Assembly (NCBI GenBank): GCA_026770025.1
Contig: JAMXDE010000004.1
Coordinates: forward strand, 1,240,001-1,304,000
Direction of reading: 5' to 3'
Origin: Craspedostauros australis
Taxonomy: Eukaryota > Bacillariophyta > Bacillariophyceae > Mastogloiales > Achnanthaceae
DNA: 64,000 nt
Below, piece after piece: positions 19,845 to 30,440 of this stretch (position 1 is the first letter of the stretch; every line of letters starts with the position of its first letter). The position numbers and the translations under genes were made by a program. Below the pieces are notes generated by a model. The model had not been told where the DNA came from and ran no database searches. It worked only from the letters and a program-made list of their open reading frames with translations.

Positions 19845-22800
19845 ATGGCATCTTCTCGTCCGCCCAATGCTCCCAATGCCAATGATGACTTGCCCACAGC
19901 TTCCACTCCAGTTGCAACAATCGGCCATGGCAACGTCTCTCCATCCGAGCAGCTTCATCCCTTTGGACAAGTTTTGGATGATGGAATGGGTGATGCAGGC
20001 AAACACACCCATGAAGAAGAAGGAGATGGCATCTGTGTCAACAGTGATGGCGAGGGTGCGGTGCCTACAGTGGTGCCTCCAGATCCTGTTGGCGATTTTG
20101 GAGTCCAACCGTGCTCGCTTCCTGGCTACAGCCATCGCATCGTCCTCCCTCCGAAGAAGGGGAGTAGGGAGATCTCTGTGGAGTGGAAGGTGCTCTCGGC
20201 CTATGAGCATGCAACAAAAGTGACTGTTGGAGAAGCCCACAAGCTCGCTCTCCTCCATGCAAAGGAAGAGATTCGTTCACTGCGAACAGCCGTCTTGCAA
20301 CGCTTCCCCAAGAGTCCTCCTGGGTCTCCACCATACGTGCCAACACCCCATGACTTGATCCACGATGTGCTGGGCCCCACATCTCCCATTTTCATCCGTG
20401 CATTTGGCCCAAGCGGGCTGGGTTTCTCATATGCTGAGTACATGGAGTTCCTCTATGCCATCACATCACAGATGGTGGAAGGCTGCACCGTTCGTCGGCT
20501 CTACGATGGCGGCAACACTACCACGCTTCCCAGCTTTCCTGCCAGACAGCACTACGTCAATCTCTGGGATCGTATTCGACGCAATGGAAACCCTGTCTCT
20601 CGGAATGGTCATCGCTTTGTTTGGACCGAATTGGAAAGTGCTTTCAACTTGACGCTTGAGATTCTTTGTCTTCGGCATCGTTGCCCGAATCGGATTGTCA
20701 CATTGGATGATGACAAGGTCCATTGCAGCAGCCGTGCGGAGAGCAGCTATCTGCTTGGCATGAGACATACTCATGCAAATCGTAATGGGTAAGTGACGAA
20801 CAGCATTGTGTGTTTTGTTGCAGAGGGGTGGCATCTCCATTGCATATTTCAATTCCTCACCTCAGGTCTCCGTCTCGTTTCCGTCTTCTGCGTTCCTTCA
20901 GATTAACCCTGAACACTCTTGTCCAGTCTGCTTCTGGACTTGTTGTGGGGTTGGCTGCTTGCCGAGATGGGTTGGATGACGACACCTATCGGTTGTTCAC
21001 CCAACTAAAAGAACCAGATGGTTCTTTTCGAAATCTAACCCTCATGACAGATCGAGGATACAACTGCCACAGCACTACCGTCTTCCTCACTACCAGGGGT
21101 GCCAATCTGGAGGGTACACACATGCGAGCTGGATACCTACCATTCACCTTCGGCCCATCCATTGGCAAGGGTGCACTCCAGATGAATATTGGGAGGAAGG
21201 GGCCAAGGATGGTGCATAGCGCTGTCACCAACAGCATCGGCAAACGACAATTGACATGCTATGGATACCGTCTCAACGAACAAACTGTACTTGCACTCTC
21301 CACAAGATCGAGTGGCTTTGAGTGGGACCTCACCCTCACCAACGCCAGTGACCAGAAAAAGTACCAAGACATGGTGGAGGACAAGCATGGGAACAATCGA
21401 AGATCCCCACACTACCCACACTTCTTCCAAACATGCACTGTCAATCCAACACGCTCGTCGGCAGTCAGAGCTGCCATATCCCAAACTCCCCTTGGCGCAA
21501 CCGGCATTGTGGCTGCCGCATCCAAGAATGTGAAACAGCGTTGGGCAGACATGGTGTGGGATCTACCTGTGGATGGACTCACCTGTGGCCAGGGTGACCA
21601 TCTGTGGTTCGTCCACCGCCGCTTCGCGTTCACGAGCACCTCCACCTACAGCATGATACAGAAGGTGCTTGAAAGCGGAGAGTGGTGCAATGCTGACAAC
21701 GCCACAATATTCAATCAACCTGCATGGGAGTGCATTGGCTGCTACTTGGGATATGACGTGCTTGGCCGGAAGGCGAAGTACCTCCAAGCATTGCAAGCAG
21801 AAAAGGCGAGATTGCGAGCACTTGATTTATACTCCAAACTCACATCTCCCACCTTCGATTCCCGTCATGTTGAAATTGCACTTCTCTCCTCTCTCCGCGA
21901 CGATGCCCCTGAAGAGGATGCCTTCCCTGACAAAGACTTCATCGAACTCATGGCTATTTTTTACCGCAGCAAGGCCCAGCGGAGCAAAGCCACACGATGC
22001 AAAATGCTCCGCACCATTCTTGCTGATGACGACAAGGTTCGTCGGCGATTCCTGGCCATCAGCGACGCCTCCCTCAAGAAAGACCTTAAAGCTCGTCTCC
22101 CCAAGACCAACATAACAAAAATGCCACGAGAGAAGGTTGTGGAGAGATTGGTTGCCCTGGTGATGAAGGAGATCGAGCAGGAGCCTGGCCATCCATCCAG
22201 TTTCCAGGCAGGAAGCACCACTTCAGAGTGGATGCACAAGCTTGACCACGACCTCACGACTCTCATGTTACAATCGTGGTTCATGAAGTCGGTTCGGGGC
22301 AAGGCTGGAAAGCTCGCCAAGCTGGGCCACAAAAACGAAGCTCCCCTCATGAAGCAGGCCCTCCGCTGTGTTGGAGTGGGCGGCGAGGGAAGGCAAGTGA
22401 AGGCGACGTACCAAGTGGGGGTGGTGCGAAACACCGATGCACCGTACGCCCGCGCCTCCGTCGACTTCCTTGCAATCATCGGTGATCCAGAGGACGACAG
22501 CAACGATGAAGTCTTTGTTGTGGAGATCAAGACTCGGGCAACGACAGACACAGAAGACCTCGAAAGACGGCACCAGCGGAAGGCCGATTGGGAGCATGGG
22601 ACAGAGGGAAAGAGCCATGTGTTCGTGGATCTCCAAGACGACAAGTGGAGGACATTATTCGAAAAGAAATCAGAGATGATTCAACTGCTTCATCATGCCT
22701 TCGTCTTTGGGGTGACAGGGGCGATGATTGTAATTGGTACGTCCTTGTATGTAATGGATGGAGCTCCTGTCATGAATTTCAAAAGTCGATACGCGGTGCT

Positions 22801-24259
22801 CACTCCAACTGTTCTTGCTTTTCTCCACTGATGCTCTCGAACCAACCTCCTCCTACCACCAGGTGATGCAACTGCTAACACCATAAGATCAATGTCCACA
22901 CACTTCCAACCCAATGTACTTCAATCATACGGAATCGTGCTACAAAATCTGTACAAGCTGAAGTTGGAGTTTGCATATGCGCACTCCACTGCCGCGTCCC
23001 GCGAGGCAGCGTCAGGCAAGACGCTGCGAAAGTATCTGAATTCGAAACGCAACCCCCACAGGGGCTCAACCGGGGGGCGACACATTGCGGCATTGACAGA
23101 AGAGGATGTATTCCACCAATTGATGATATGGAAGGCATGCCAGGAACTACCAATGCCGGTGCCAAAGGTCCACACCTTGGTTCCATCGTTTGTAGCCCGT
23201 TGGAATTCATTCAAGGGCGGCTCTGATTTGATGACCAGGATGATGAGGCAGCACAAGGTGCAGCCGCCATTCGCAACCTTCCAATGCCAAGCAGTGGTAC
23301 GGATTTTGGAAGTCATCCTTCTGTTTCTGCACAAGCTAATGCACTACTGTTGCACAGACGATGTTCACACGAATAGAGACCTGGACAACGCAACGGTGCT
23401 GCAGACCTACCGTAACATGCTGAATCATCGCAGCAGTGTTTCGGTTTCGTTGGAAACATTGCGAGGGGCATTTGGAGTCATCGTCGCCCAAGCTGCTGGC
23501 AGCAACAGAGAAGCAGCTGATGACGGCGAACGCGCAAACTGGTTTATTCAGGGAGCAATCAACAACACAGAAGACACAGATTCGGATACAGACAATCAAA
23601 TCTACGATGGTAGACCAACTGTTGAAGGCGAGGAGAGGGACGGAAAGAGCATCCGGAACCTGCTGTCTGGGAATCCAGCTGCCCCAACGCCCGCCATGGT
23701 TGCGCTCGAACGACGTCTCCGCACGGGCAGCCATGAGCCCATCTTTTGTGAAAACGTGAAGAAACCCTGCGTTGTATGTGGGGTTGTAACGAAATGGATG
23801 TGCATGCAGTGTCACTTTTTTGCCTGCGTGCCTCCCACTGCAAATCACAAGAGATGGGGAGTTGCAAATGGAGTGCATACCAGCATCGCAATGTCAAATC
23901 TACGAAAGAAGGCGAACGAAAAAATCATTGCAAGCAACACATGTTTCCGAATGCTCCACGGAAGCAACAGATCATGGACAAGGAAGACCAAGGCGGATTA
24001 CACTGAGTGGAGTGCGAAGCAACCGGACAGGAAGGGAGGGAAGCGCAAGACTCCGTCAGCAGTGCAAACAAGCAAAGATATCCAATCGAGCCAAGGAAGG
24101 AAACGAGCGAAACCCTCATCCCAGACTCCTGCTGAGACTTCACCAGCACCACAGAGACGGCGGACGCGCTCGGAGACAACTCCACAACGACCGCGAACGC
24201 GTGCAGCAGCTCAACAAGGAAAGTACAGCCATGGGAATGGGTCAAGATGTAACATATAG
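19845..24259 (+). CDS. piggyBac-like transposase with inserted PD-(D/E)XK nuclease domain (3 exons, 1391 aa)
   Basis: Exons 19845-20788, 20902-22736 and 22863-24259 join in frame (4176 nt). Exon 1 (314 aa) is an unrecognised N-terminal region. Exon 2 opens with piggyBac-like catalytic blocks: CRDG (D337), LMTDRGYNCH (D365) with GANLEGTHMRAG after it, then LTCYGYRLNEQTVLALST. Its C-terminal part carries SVDFLAIIG (D836) and VFVVEIKTRA (E856, K858), the D-x19-E-x-K pattern of a PD-(D/E)XK nuclease. Exon 3 returns to piggyBac: ARWNSFKGGSDLMTRMM (D1048, the third catalytic Asp block) and a zinc-binding tail with CVVCG, MCMQC (C1229, C1232, C1240, C1243) and CFRMLHG (from C1287). The end is very basic. 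So the nuclease sits between the second and third catalytic Asp blocks. Family assignments are by motif reading and the splice joins are predicted. Confidence 0.78.
20789..20901 (+). other. intron 1 of the transposase gene (predicted)
   Basis: The donor is GTAAGT at 20789, after ...AATGG. Three AG acceptors are all in the same frame: 20823, 20865 and 20901. The last follows the longest pyrimidine-rich tract and is preferred (113 bp). The other choices would add 12 or 26 residues. Confidence 0.65.
22737..22862 (+). other. intron 2 of the transposase gene (predicted)
   Basis: The donor is GTACGT at 22737 and the acceptor, after CTCCTCCTACCACC, ends at 22862; the intron is 126 bp. Splicing removes the stop at 22829-22831 and joins VIG to DATANT in frame. 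Without splicing the nuclease exon would end at 22831 and exon 3 would be a separate 455-codon frame. Confidence 0.7.
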
Positions 24260-24624
24260 CAAAGTAATAGCACACAAACATCCATCAAATACGGGGTGGT
24301 GTATCGTTCCTGTGAAGAGGCGTGGTCACAAATCATTGTGATGCAAGAGGAAGAACGCTGCGGAACGATCATGTCCTGTAAAGAGCGTGGAGGACATGGA
24401 TAAGCATGCAATGAACGGATGTATACGAAGAACTGTGATGAGATGCAAGTGGCTCAATGCATCCAGAGAAGCATTGAGCCATAGAAACAGGAGGGCATGC
24501 CAGGACATTGAGAAATCGGAAAAAACGATATGAGGGGGGGGAAAAAGTGAGCACGAACAAATAGTCTTAGTCGAGGTGGTCGAAGAAAATGCCATCGCGA
24601 TAAAACATCGCGTTACTTGATTTT

Positions 24625-24677
24625 GGTCTGAGGAGACCGATTTTGGCACCCCTCGAATCCGCTTGGTCTCCTGAGAC
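24625..24677. promoter_or_regulatory. right subterminal GTCT-AGGAGAC palindromes (putative transposase sites)
   Basis: GGTCTGAGGAGACC (24625-24638) and GGTCTCCTGAGAC (24665-24677) mirror the words near the left end, including the neighbouring ATTTTGG. They lie 37-90 bp from the right terminus. Confidence 0.6.
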
Positions 24678-24714
24678 AATTTTGGACTTTTATCGTGGAC
24701 GAATTTCCTCATGG

Positions 24715-25350
24715 ATATGAAATGTACGACTGTGATTTCTGATACAGGCTGTCCCTTGTTCTTGATGCCTTCTCTCATTGACATCGGGGTATCTTTTGCC
24801 TTCGGGTTGCCTTCTTTGGTTGTTCGTGGCGGGATTCAGATTTGGTTGGTGGTGAATTGTGTTGGCGCCATCTCCGTGATTGCTTCGAGGCGTCTGACAC
24901 ATCAACACTGTGGAGGCAGACACCCACTCCTTCGACTCAACAAACAGGACACAAGTCAACAGAGAGCGTCGTTGCTTCCGCATCTCCATGTAGGCTTAAT
25001 GCATCGGAGTGTACACACGCTCTCTCTCTCGCTCGCTCTCCCTTGAGAATAGAGATTGCATCCTTCAGGAAGACAGACAGAGAGAACGAGAGAGAGACTC
25101 AGTTGAATCGAGGCATCGAGTCGATCGCGACGATGTCGTCGCTCTTCCAGACAACCAGACAGCGCCCAACGTCCCAACAGAGATCTACAAATAGACCGAC
25201 GTTTGGTTCTGAAAGAATGGTGGTTCGACGTGCTTTGGCCGACTTGCTCCGCTCGCACACACTCGTACCCACGAAGGTGACTGCAATCAGTCTCTCGAAC
25301 TTTCATTCTCCAAAATTTGAGTCGCTGCCATTCGTCCAACGGTTGATACG
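24715..25350. other. intergenic with CT/GA-rich microsatellites
   Basis: Between the transposon and the duplicated block. Contains CTCTCTCTCTCGCTCGCTCTC-like sequence at about 25018-25044 and a GA-rich stretch at about 25075-25110. The overlapping open frames here show no domain. Confidence 0.5.
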
Positions 25351-25500
25351 GATCATGTTGTTTCAGCCGTTGATTCCAACACAGATTCTTCCACGATGCG
25401 GTTCCAATCAAAACCTGAGATGTGCGCACATCACAGGCACAAAACATCATGTCACCGTCACGTTTGTCATGTCTTGTGAACATCGTGGAGACCACGATGT

Positions 25501-25755
25501 TTGGAACCAACGAGCACACAACACGTTGTCAAGGCGTGCAGCATCGATTTGGGTGTTGTGATTGACAAACTCACAAATCAATCTCATAAATTGAGCCAAG
25601 TAGTCATCGAGCTTGAGGACTCAAGGAACTCGAGAGCAGAAGCAGCAGAAGTAGGTGACAGCCCATCGCCAGAACCAACCACATTCCACTATCTCTCCAT
25701 CAAACCAGTGAGTTCAATCATCTCACAGGTAGTCTGTCCAAGAGCCATGCTTTAG
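25501..25755 (+). CDS. small open frame conserved in both duplicate copies (84 aa)
   Basis: Open frame upstream of the ankyrin gene, with a helical Gln/Ser/Leu-rich segment (IDKLTNQSHKLSQVVIELED) and a C-terminus ISQVVCPRAML. The second copy (32308-32565) keeps the frame although the copies differ by a 3-bp indel near residue 62 and by several substitutions. No homologue is recognised. It may be a real small protein, part of the ankyrin transcript's 5' leader, or chance. Confidence 0.25.
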   Translation: MEPTSTQHVVKACSIDLGVVIDKLTNQSHKLSQVVIELEDSRNSRAEAAEVGDSPSPEPTTFHYLSIKPVSSIISQVVCPRAML

Positions 25756-25941
25756 AATCATTCACATGCGCTGCTGATTGCACGCGGTTCCTCACTTTGC
25801 ACCTTGATCCTCCACCTTCGTTCCCCTTGATACCTCATATTACTATGCACGCACTGATAACACCACCAAACACAACCAAACCTTCCACCACAGCACGCAC
25901 GTCGAGTCCACGCATTTTCTGCGACTGCTTCCCCCATCATC

Positions 25942-28155
25942 ATGTCGCGTCCACTGGGTCGTGCCTTTTCTGTCCTTCACAATGCTTGTCGATCAGGCAA
26001 ACTGGACAGAGTCCGGCTCCTGGTCCCGGCTGACCAACACAACGACAGCATAAACACCAAAGACGAACAAGGCAATACCCCATTTCATCTCGCTTGCATG
26101 GAGGGGCATTTGGGCGTGGTTGAGCACTTGGTTGAGTCCATTCCAGAGAGCATCGACTTCACCATCAAGAATACAAATGGTCAAACACCATGGCAAGTCG
26201 TTTGTGCGATGGGGCACACTAGTGTGGCTCAGTATCTGGCCAAATCAGCGCGCTTCAATATGGATATCAACTCGCAAGAGGCAAATGGTGACACAGTTCT
26301 GCATCTTGCGTGTCGCCGCGGGAGCACGGACATGGTGAGATTCTTGGTTGAGTCACACGATGACACCTTGGACATCAACGTGATGAACAAAGCTGGCGAG
26401 ACTCCATTCGGATGTGCCTGCGCACTTGGATGGCAAGAGATTGCTGGGTACTTGACTGAATCGGGCGTGCTCAATGTGGATGTCAACCTGCATGGCGAAG
26501 ATGCGTTGTCCCCTTTTCATGCTGCTTGCAGTCATGGCCATGTGGACTTGGTGAAATATTTGATTGAAACAGAGCAATTGGATATTGATGTGAATGGAAG
26601 CAGCGGGCGAAACAACGACACAGCGGTTCATCATGCTTGCCGGGGTGGCCATGTAGATGTTTTCAAGTGGCTGATCGAGTCTGAGAGAGTCGGTCTTGAT
26701 TTCAGCGCCAGGAATACGTACGGGGAGACAGCGTTGCACGTTGCCTGCCGCGAGAAAAGTAGTACCGTGGTGAAGTGCATGGTAGAGTCGGATCCAGCGA
26801 ACTCCAGCATCAAGATCCAAAACAATTATGGACAAACTCCGCTTCACCAAGTCGTGCACTCTGATTCTTTGGATGCGATGGAACACCTTCAGAAGTTTGA
26901 CCAATTCAACGATAGTGTCAACCTGAAAGACAATGGAGGCAGAACAGTGCTCCACCTAGCATGCCAGTACGGTAGCAGATCCATGCCGTCTTCATTGTTG
27001 GAACGTCGCAACGACGTGATTGACGTCAACATCCAAGACAATGATGGAAAAACAGCCCTTCACCATGCCTGTGGAAAAGATAGCTCGCGACAACTGGAAC
27101 CTTTGGTTGCATCAAGCAAAGGTTTACTGGATGTCAATGTTCGAAACAACGACGGCGACACTCCTATCCATCTTGCCTTACAGCACGCCTCCTGCCGTCT
27201 CTTGCTGTCAACATACGCAGACGCGATTGACTTCAACATCCAAAACAACAAGGGTGATACTCCTGTTCATATCGCATGCAGACGTAAGTGTGAAGATACC
27301 TTCCGTAAGTTGGTGGAAGCGTCCAAGGGCAACATCGACTGGAACATCCGAAACAACGAAGGGAACGCCCCGCTCCATGTTGCTTGCGAACATTCGGGTT
27401 CTTACGCAGATATCGCTAGCGATATCGTTTATCTCAAGGAGTCACATGTCGACGTGAACATCCAAAACAACGATGGCGACACTCCGCTTCATATTGCGGT
27501 TCGGGGATATGGCGCCGGGATCGGGCTTGTGCTCAGAGGAGGTCGAGACAGATTCGACTTCAACTTGCGGAACCACCAAGGTAAGACCCCGTTTCACATT
27601 GCCGTGAAGAAAATCGACCGGGAAGACTTCAGAGACTTTTTATCAGAGTCCTGTGGTGGGAACATCGACCCAAGCATACCATTCACCGACGATGATGCGC
27701 CGTTCCACAGAAAGAAATTTTGGAACAAGATCGATAACAGAGGACTCGAATCTCTGATGTACCAGAATCGGGCAAGCATTAACTTCAACGTGCAAAACAA
27801 GAAGGGAGACACGGCGCTTCATGTTCTCTTGCGCATTTGCTACGAGACAAAAGTTGACGGAGTCATGGAACTGTTCCCAAGGACTGTCAGGGTGGACATT
27901 CAAAACGCCAACGGGGACACTGCCCTTCATGCTGCTTGTGCGCGTGGAGACATTGGCATTGTCAGGGCTCTATCGAAATACAAACAAGATCACTGGGACT
28001 TCAACATCCAAAACAATGACGGCAACACGCCGCTGCACATTGCTTGCGCAAAGGGTTACGCCAACATTTCTGAATATTTGCTAGAACTGGACGGAGCTGA
28101 CATCAAGATTGATCTGAAAAACAACGATGGGGTCACTGCGCTTCACATGCCATGA
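25942..28155 (+). CDS. ankyrin repeat protein, copy 1 (737 aa, about 20 repeats)
   Basis: Intact single-exon gene starting MSRPLGRAFSVLHNACRSGK. Almost the whole length is ankyrin repeats of roughly 33-38 residues, with canonical turns such as GNTPFHLACMEGHL, GDTVLHLACRRGS, GETALHVACRE, GDTPVHIACRRK, GDTALHAACARGD and GNTPLHIACAKGY. They are linked by D-x-N-x-x-N-N-D-G loops (for example DVNIQNNDG). One degenerate unit (DDAPFHRKKFWNK, about residue 580) interrupts the series. There is no signal peptide, membrane segment or catalytic domain, so the role is presumably protein binding. It converges on the METTL17-like gene (stop-to-stop gap about 170 bp) and is duplicated as a unit with it. Confidence 0.93.
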   Translation: MSRPLGRAFSVLHNACRSGKLDRVRLLVPADQHNDSINTKDEQGNTPFHLACMEGHLGVVEHLVESIPESIDFTIKNTNGQTPWQVVCAMGHTSVAQYLAKSARFNMDINSQEANGDTVLHLACRRGSTDMVRFLVESHDDTLDINVMNKAGETPFGCACALGWQEIAGYLTESGVLNVDVNLHGEDALSPFHAACSHGHVDLVKYLIETEQLDIDVNGSSGRNNDTAVHHACRGGHVDVFKWLIESERVGLDFSARNTYGETALHVACREKSSTVVKCMVESDPANSSIKIQNNYGQTPLHQVVHSDSLDAMEHLQKFDQFNDSVNLKDNGGRTVLHLACQYGSRSMPSSLLERRNDVIDVNIQDNDGKTALHHACGKDSSRQLEPLVASSKGLLDVNVRNNDGDTPIHLALQHASCRLLLSTYADAIDFNIQNNKGDTPVHIACRRKCEDTFRKLVEASKGNIDWNIRNNEGNAPLHVACEHSGSYADIASDIVYLKESHVDVNIQNNDGDTPLHIAVRGYGAGIGLVLRGGRDRFDFNLRNHQGKTPFHIAVKKIDREDFRDFLSESCGGNIDPSIPFTDDDAPFHRKKFWNKIDNRGLESLMYQNRASINFNVQNKKGDTALHVLLRICYETKVDGVMELFPRTVRVDIQNANGDTALHAACARGDIGIVRALSKYKQDHWDFNIQNNDGNTPLHIACAKGYANISEYLLELDGADIKIDLKNNDGVTALHMP

Positions 28156-28326
28156 TGCCATGTTGAACTCAAGTCGTCCAAGTGCAGATAGACTACCACA
28201 TTCTCCCAATACTCTTACTCGTACAAGCGTTTCTCACTTGCACGACCGGCTCGCACTCCGTTCATCTTCATCTTGCTGCTGCTTCTGTTCTTGGGAGAAT
28301 ACCTTCTCCATGGTGTCTGGCCAGTA

Positions 28327-30397
28327 TCAACCCCACCTGCTCTTGCGCGCCGACGCGTAGATGCCTGGCGCGTAGTCGTTCATGCTCTTCGTGACCCGAC
28401 CACGGATGATGCGTCCCGGAGCAGCGCAGTAGTCAATGTACACATGACCGCGCTTCTTCAATGGCGCATGGACGATGCGGCCGAATGCCCCGCGGTTGTC
28501 GTCGCCGTGTAGCAGCTCCAATCCCAACTCGTCATCGTCCACCTCCACAAATTCCTCTTCCAAATCGATCGCCTGCTGATAGTACTTCTCCAACGTCGGG
28601 ATGTGCTGATCTTTCGCGCCCCGGTGCAAGTTGGCAAGGATCTTGGTGGCATTCTCCATCTTGCTTTCGTGATGCTGGGCAGCATCATCATCGTCGTCAT
28701 TGTCATGGCCCGCATTCGTTGCAGTCTTCGCGCCCTTGTTCGCCAGCCGCTTTTGGACCACCAAATAGGAAAACTTCTCGCCTTTTCGTTTGTGTCCCTT
28801 GCCAGGCATGGTTTGCACGAAGCTGCAAAATGAGGAATCGTACAATTCCGTTTCCGACATCAATCCAGCAGAATTGGCCATCAGGTCAATATAGTCTGCA
28901 TCTTCGATTGAGCCTTGTTCCCTGTCATCATCGTCACTCTCGTCCGTACCATCGAAGAAATCAGCATCACCCTCATCATCATAATCGCTGTCGTTGTCGT
29001 CACTTTCGAATCCATCCATACCATCGACGTCGTTGTCATCTTCGATCTCTTCGAAATCGTCACCGTCAAAAAAGTCTTGCTCGATATCTTTGCCACCCGT
29101 CAGCTGGACGGACGATGGTCGCGAGGAATTCTTCTTGTGACGTTCCATGGGGCATTGTCCATTGTGCGTGCAGGGCGCGATGACGTTCCTCCCATTCGAA
29201 ATCCGGATCCTCCGGCGGGCAGCAATCCAGAAGCATGTTGCGCGTGGCGCGCAGAGTGTTGAATCCATCCGGCGTGCCAGGTTCGATGAAGACGACGATG
29301 CCGCCTGGATTGCATCGCTGGAACAGGATGGCGGCGGCGGTCAAATTGGCCGTGACGTGAGGTATCTCCGATGCCGTGTACGAGGCGAGGATGAGATCGA
29401 ATCCGCCCGTGCTGGTGGACTCGGCAGAGAGGCTGCTACTGAAGGTTGTGCGAATGGTGCCGCCGTTGTCTTGATTGTGACCGCTGCTGCTGCCGCTGTT
29501 TCTGGAATGCTCCAAAAGACGCTCCGAGCATTCTCTCATGCTGTGCGATGGTTCTATGCCATGGATCCAATCGATGGAACCGCCAAAGACCTCCAGGGCT
29601 GCCGCCGATGCCGCGCCGCATCCAATTCCGAAATCCAGCACCCGCTGCGGTTTGCACTGCGTGAGGCTCTTGGCCTCTTGGAGCACCCTCTTGGCGATGG
29701 CGTAGTTGGAATCGAAGCGGAAGGTGAGGTCCGCGAGGGTTTGGTCCGGCCCATAATACACCGGCGGGAACTTGGCGGGATCAAGCTGGTGGTTGCTGGC
29801 ACTGCTTTTGTCACCAGGATTGACCATGGCACGGCGGTCGCGTTCGCGGAAGACCGACAATCTGCGCTGCGTCTTGAGCACACGCTCGTAGTTGCGTCGC
29901 AGCTGGCGCTTTGTGCGCTGTCCGTCCTTGAGAATGTCAGCAATGGTGGATTCCAGATGTTCGGGCAGCTTGGGATCGGAGACCCTCCACGATGCTCTGG
30001 CTGACGGTCCGAGTAAGTTCCTCCACGTGTACGGAGCGGCAACGCCGGCGGAAGTTGTGCGCGTGGCGGACGCCTCTTCATCGGATACCAAGGCGTCACC
30101 TCCACCTGCATCCGTCCCGCGCGGTGCCATCGTGCTCATGGAGTTGAGCGTGGATGTGTTCGATGGCAGCAACTCCGTTGTCATACGCATGGTCGTAGTC
30201 CGACGGCAATGACGACCCATTGAGAAGGAGCGTCGGCAGCATCGATGATGATGATGATGATGGAGTCTCAGCCCCTCCCTTGCCACCGCTGCTTGCGCAG
30301 ATCTCGCCGCGCATCGTCGCATCCATGGTATCGATCGTATCGTCCTGTCGACAGAATGAGCACTGAACGCGTTGCTGCCACTTCGAATAATCACCAT
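28327..30397 (-). pseudogene. Rsm22/METTL17-like mitoribosome assembly protein, copy 1, frameshifted
   Basis: From the ATG at 30397 an Arg/Ser-rich, mitochondrial-presequence-like N-terminus leads to a Rossmann methyltransferase core: RVLDFGIGCGAASAAALEVFG, HGIEPS, FDLILASYTASEIP, GGIVVFIEPGTPDGFN. The C-terminal part, in another frame (to the stop at 28327), has the Rsm22 hallmarks: NVIAPCTHNGQCPM, then an acidic Asp-rich insertion, SFCSFVQTMPGKG, KFSYLVVQKR and APLKKRGHVYIDYCAAPG...RKSRWG. In METTL17/Rsm22 these cysteines bind an Fe-S cluster, and the protein acts in small-subunit mitoribosome assembly. The frame changes near 29187-29193, in a GGGAGG stretch: one base too many. No usable intron is visible there. 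It is either a pseudogene, an assembly error, or needs frameshifting. The N-terminal ORF alone would stop at 29066. Confidence 0.72.
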
Positions 30398-30440
30398 TGT
30401 GTTCTTTGTCGTGGTTGGAGTTGTTGGAGTTGTTGGCGCG

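Larger units (their letters stand above)
19453..24714 (+). mobile_element. 5.26-kb piggyBac-like autonomous DNA transposon with an embedded nuclease
   Basis: The termini CCATGAGGA (19453) and TCCTCATGG (ending 24714) are exact inverted repeats, each flanked by ATAT (19449-19452 and 24715-24718), the likely 4-bp target-site duplication. Since ATAT is itself palindromic, the alternative reading is a 13-bp TIR with no visible duplication. Copies of a GTCTNAGGAGAC-type palindrome lie within ~160 bp of both ends. The interior is filled by one three-exon gene with no stop or frameshift, so the element may still be active or was so recently. CC-starting TIRs and a 4-bp duplication fit the piggyBac superfamily, but ATAT instead of TTAA would be unusual. 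Confidence 0.8.
25351..30440. repeat. segmental duplication, copy 1 (~5.1 kb)
   Basis: Near-identical in direct orientation to 32159-37250 (offset about 6810 bp). It begins near GATCATGTTGTTTCAG and ends near GTTGGAGTTGTTGG. It holds a small conserved frame, an ankyrin gene and a convergent METTL17-like gene. Flanking sequences on both sides are unrelated between the copies, so the boundaries are approximate but sharp. Confidence 0.92.

Noticed and set aside
22829-22831. In-frame TGA as the true end of the nuclease-containing transposase
   Set aside because: A good donor (GTACGT) and acceptor remove it and restore both the frame and the missing third catalytic block; unspliced, the transposase would be incomplete.
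29060-29260. An intron to explain the METTL17 frame change
   Set aside because: I found no GT-AG pair of plausible size that removes the shift while keeping both the PGTPDGFN and APCTHNGQC blocks.
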